NCBI GenBank assembly: GCA_002347405.1
Contig: DDXB01000028.1
Span: 60,910-82,161, forward strand
Origin: Rhodocyclaceae bacterium UBA2271
Lineage (GTDB): Bacteria; Pseudomonadota; Gammaproteobacteria; Burkholderiales; Rhodocyclaceae
Direction of reading: 5' to 3'
DNA length: 21,252 nucleotides
Below, in pieces: positions 20,343-21,252 of this stretch; positions within the stretch are counted from its first letter, which is position 1; every line of letters begins with the position of its first letter. A program made the position numbers and the translations under genes. A model generated the notes under the pieces. It was given only the letters and a program-made list of their open reading frames with translations. It made no database searches and was not told the origin of the DNA.

Positions 20343-20669
20343 TCAGAACGGCAGCTTCATGCCCGGCGGCAGCGGCAGGCCGGCGGTCAGCGCGCCCATA
20401 CGCTCCTGCGACGTGGCTTCGGCGCGGCGATTGGCATCGTTCAGCGCGGCGGCGATCAGGTCTTCGAGCATTTCCTTGTCGTCCATCACCGCGGGGTCGA
20501 TGGTGACGCGCTTGACGTCGTGCTTGCAGGTCATCACGATCTTGACGGCGCCCGCTCCGGACTGGCCTTCGACCTCGACGTTGGCCAGCTCTTCCTGTGC
20601 CTTGCTCATGTTTTCCTGCATTTTCTGCGCCTGTTTCATCAGGTTGGCGATACCGCCCTTGTTCAACAT
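20343..20669 (-). CDS. ybaB: Nucleoid-associated protein, YbaB/EbfC family
   Basis: This protein of 108 aa starts MLNKGGIANLMKQAQKMQEN. YbaB proteins are small dimeric DNA-binding proteins. Family features are the long N-terminal helix to about residue 28, a beta sheet with VEGQSGAGAVKIVMTCKHDVKRVTIDP, and the C-terminal helix containing MLEDLIAAALNDANRRAE. The ATG at 20669 has GAGGA about 8 nt upstream. The frame is open further into dnaX but has no similarity there. It is 10 nt after dnaX. The usual next gene, recR, is not present; the phosphatase remnant follows. Confidence 0.94.
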   Translation of the reverse strand: MLNKGGIANLMKQAQKMQENMSKAQEELANVEVEGQSGAGAVKIVMTCKHDVKRVTIDPAVMDDKEMLEDLIAAALNDANRRAEATSQERMGALTAGLPLPPGMKLPF

Positions 20670-20679
20670 GTGATTTTCC

Positions 20680-21252
20680 TCAAATGGGTTTGATGGTGGA
20701 TTCGTCGATGCTGGCGTCAAACAGGTCGCACACCTCGCGCACGAAGGGGTCGCCTTCGATGGCGGCGATGGCCTGATCCTGACGTTCGCGTTTCATGTTG
20801 TCGGCGCGCACCTTGGGCGTTTCGCCCGCAGTCTCGGCCAGATCGATTTTCAGGGCCAGCGGATGACCATAGTGCTTCTGCAGTTCGGCCTGCAATTTTT
20901 CCTGCTGGGGCGCCAGATGTTTATGCACCGGTGACATGCGCAGGGTGATTTGCGTATCGGTCAGGGTGATCAGTTCGCAATGCTGGGCCAGCTGGCGCGC
21001 CATGCCGGTGAGCGGCAATTGCGCTACCAGCGCATGCCAATCGCTGTCGCCTGTTGCAGCCGGACTGTTAGGCTGCGGGGGAGGCGGCGTGCTGGCCACC
21101 GGCGTCGGCCGCATCGCAGTGTTGGCGCGTTCTGGCTGAGCAGTACCCGTGTTGAGGCGTGCCGGCTGCGCCGTCCCCGTGCTGGCGCGTGCCGGCTGCG
21201 CCGTCCCGCCAGCGCCGACTTTGTTGCCCCCCCGCGCTCGCAACCCCGGCTC
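20680..21252 (-). CDS. dnaX: DNA polymerase III subunit gamma/tau, C-terminal part, cut by the window edge
   Basis: About 190 residues are visible. A low-complexity Ala/Thr/Gln/Pro linker containing tandem GTAQPAR-type repeats precedes the tau C-terminal domain (DWHALVAQLPLTGMARQLAQ, then LRMSPVHKHLAPQQEKLQAELQ). This domain contacts the polymerase alpha subunit in the replisome. The protein ends in DASIDESTIKPI. The ATPase clamp-loader domain lies beyond the window. A programmed frameshift site for gamma cannot be judged here. ybaB follows 10 nt after the stop, the standard order. Confidence 0.9.
   Translation of the reverse strand, partial: EPGLRARGGNKVGAGGTAQPARASTGTAQPARLNTGTAQPERANTAMRPTPVASTPPPPQPNSPAATGDSDWHALVAQLPLTGMARQLAQHCELITLTDTQITLRMSPVHKHLAPQQEKLQAELQKHYGHPLALKIDLAETAGETPKVRADNMKRERQDQAIAAIEGDPFVREVCDLFDASIDESTIKPI
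21119..21208 (-). repeat. Three 30-bp tandem repeats in the dnaX linker
   Basis: Units at 21119-21148, 21149-21178 and 21179-21208 each encode a ten-residue variant of GTAQPARxxT. The second and third units are nearly identical, and the first has diverged. The period is a multiple of three, so copy changes keep the frame and only alter the length of the flexible linker. Confidence 0.75.

Overview
The window looks like a chromosomal segment of a betaproteobacterium, most likely Rhodocyclales (Dechloromonas/Azonexus-like). The reasons are the fatty-acid block yceD-rpmF-plsX-fabH, a nearby rluC-HAD-Rieske-sppA operon next to a divergent rne, and dnaX-ybaB. The genus is an inference from gene order and protein style, not from a search. 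The host segment has been split by a roughly 9.8 kb integrated element.

Layout. Positions 1-2291 (minus strand): yceD, rpmF, plsX and the start of fabH, an operon linking ribosome and membrane-lipid synthesis. 2389-3691 (plus): a yceF-type Maf nucleotide pyrophosphatase and a short RsmI-like methyltransferase. 3711-6666 (minus): rluC, a Gph-like HAD phosphatase, a Rieske protein and an SppA peptidase, tightly packed or overlapping. 6667-7195: a gene-free leader with a promoter-like site and a hairpin, upstream of rne. 7196-9952 (plus): RNase E, ending at a strong bidirectional terminator shared with the convergent low-molecular-weight phosphotyrosine phosphatase (LMW-PTP) gene.

10465-20308 is an integrated element, read as a capsid-encoding phage satellite. 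It carries a P4-type tyrosine integrase, a RadC-type JAMM protein, an unknown 240-aa protein, an AlpA-like regulator, small zinc-finger and basic proteins, a Toprim primase-like protein and an SF3/D5 helicase. A cluster of AGTGCAT repeats follows (candidate origin or packaging site). Then come a Nu1-like small terminase, a second HTH protein, unknown small proteins and a stand-alone HK97-fold major capsid protein resembling the capsid half of protease-capsid fusions. I find no large terminase, portal, prohead protease, connector or tail gene, so a helper phage would be needed for mobilisation.

The integration target is visible. The element entered the 5' end of the LMW-PTP gene. The chromosome's original first 11 codons (MPQRILFVCMG) are stranded beside ybaB at 20279-20332 and then run into a stop. 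The left junction carries a replacement 5' end (MFKPTYRVLFVCMG) that keeps the phosphatase gene open. Removing the element restores rne, then LMW-PTP, ybaB and dnaX on the opposite strand. The core repeat is TGCCCATGCA, and GATGTGTTACCA repeats near both ends are probable integrase arm sites. Just inside the right end lies a truncated ParB-like gene remnant.
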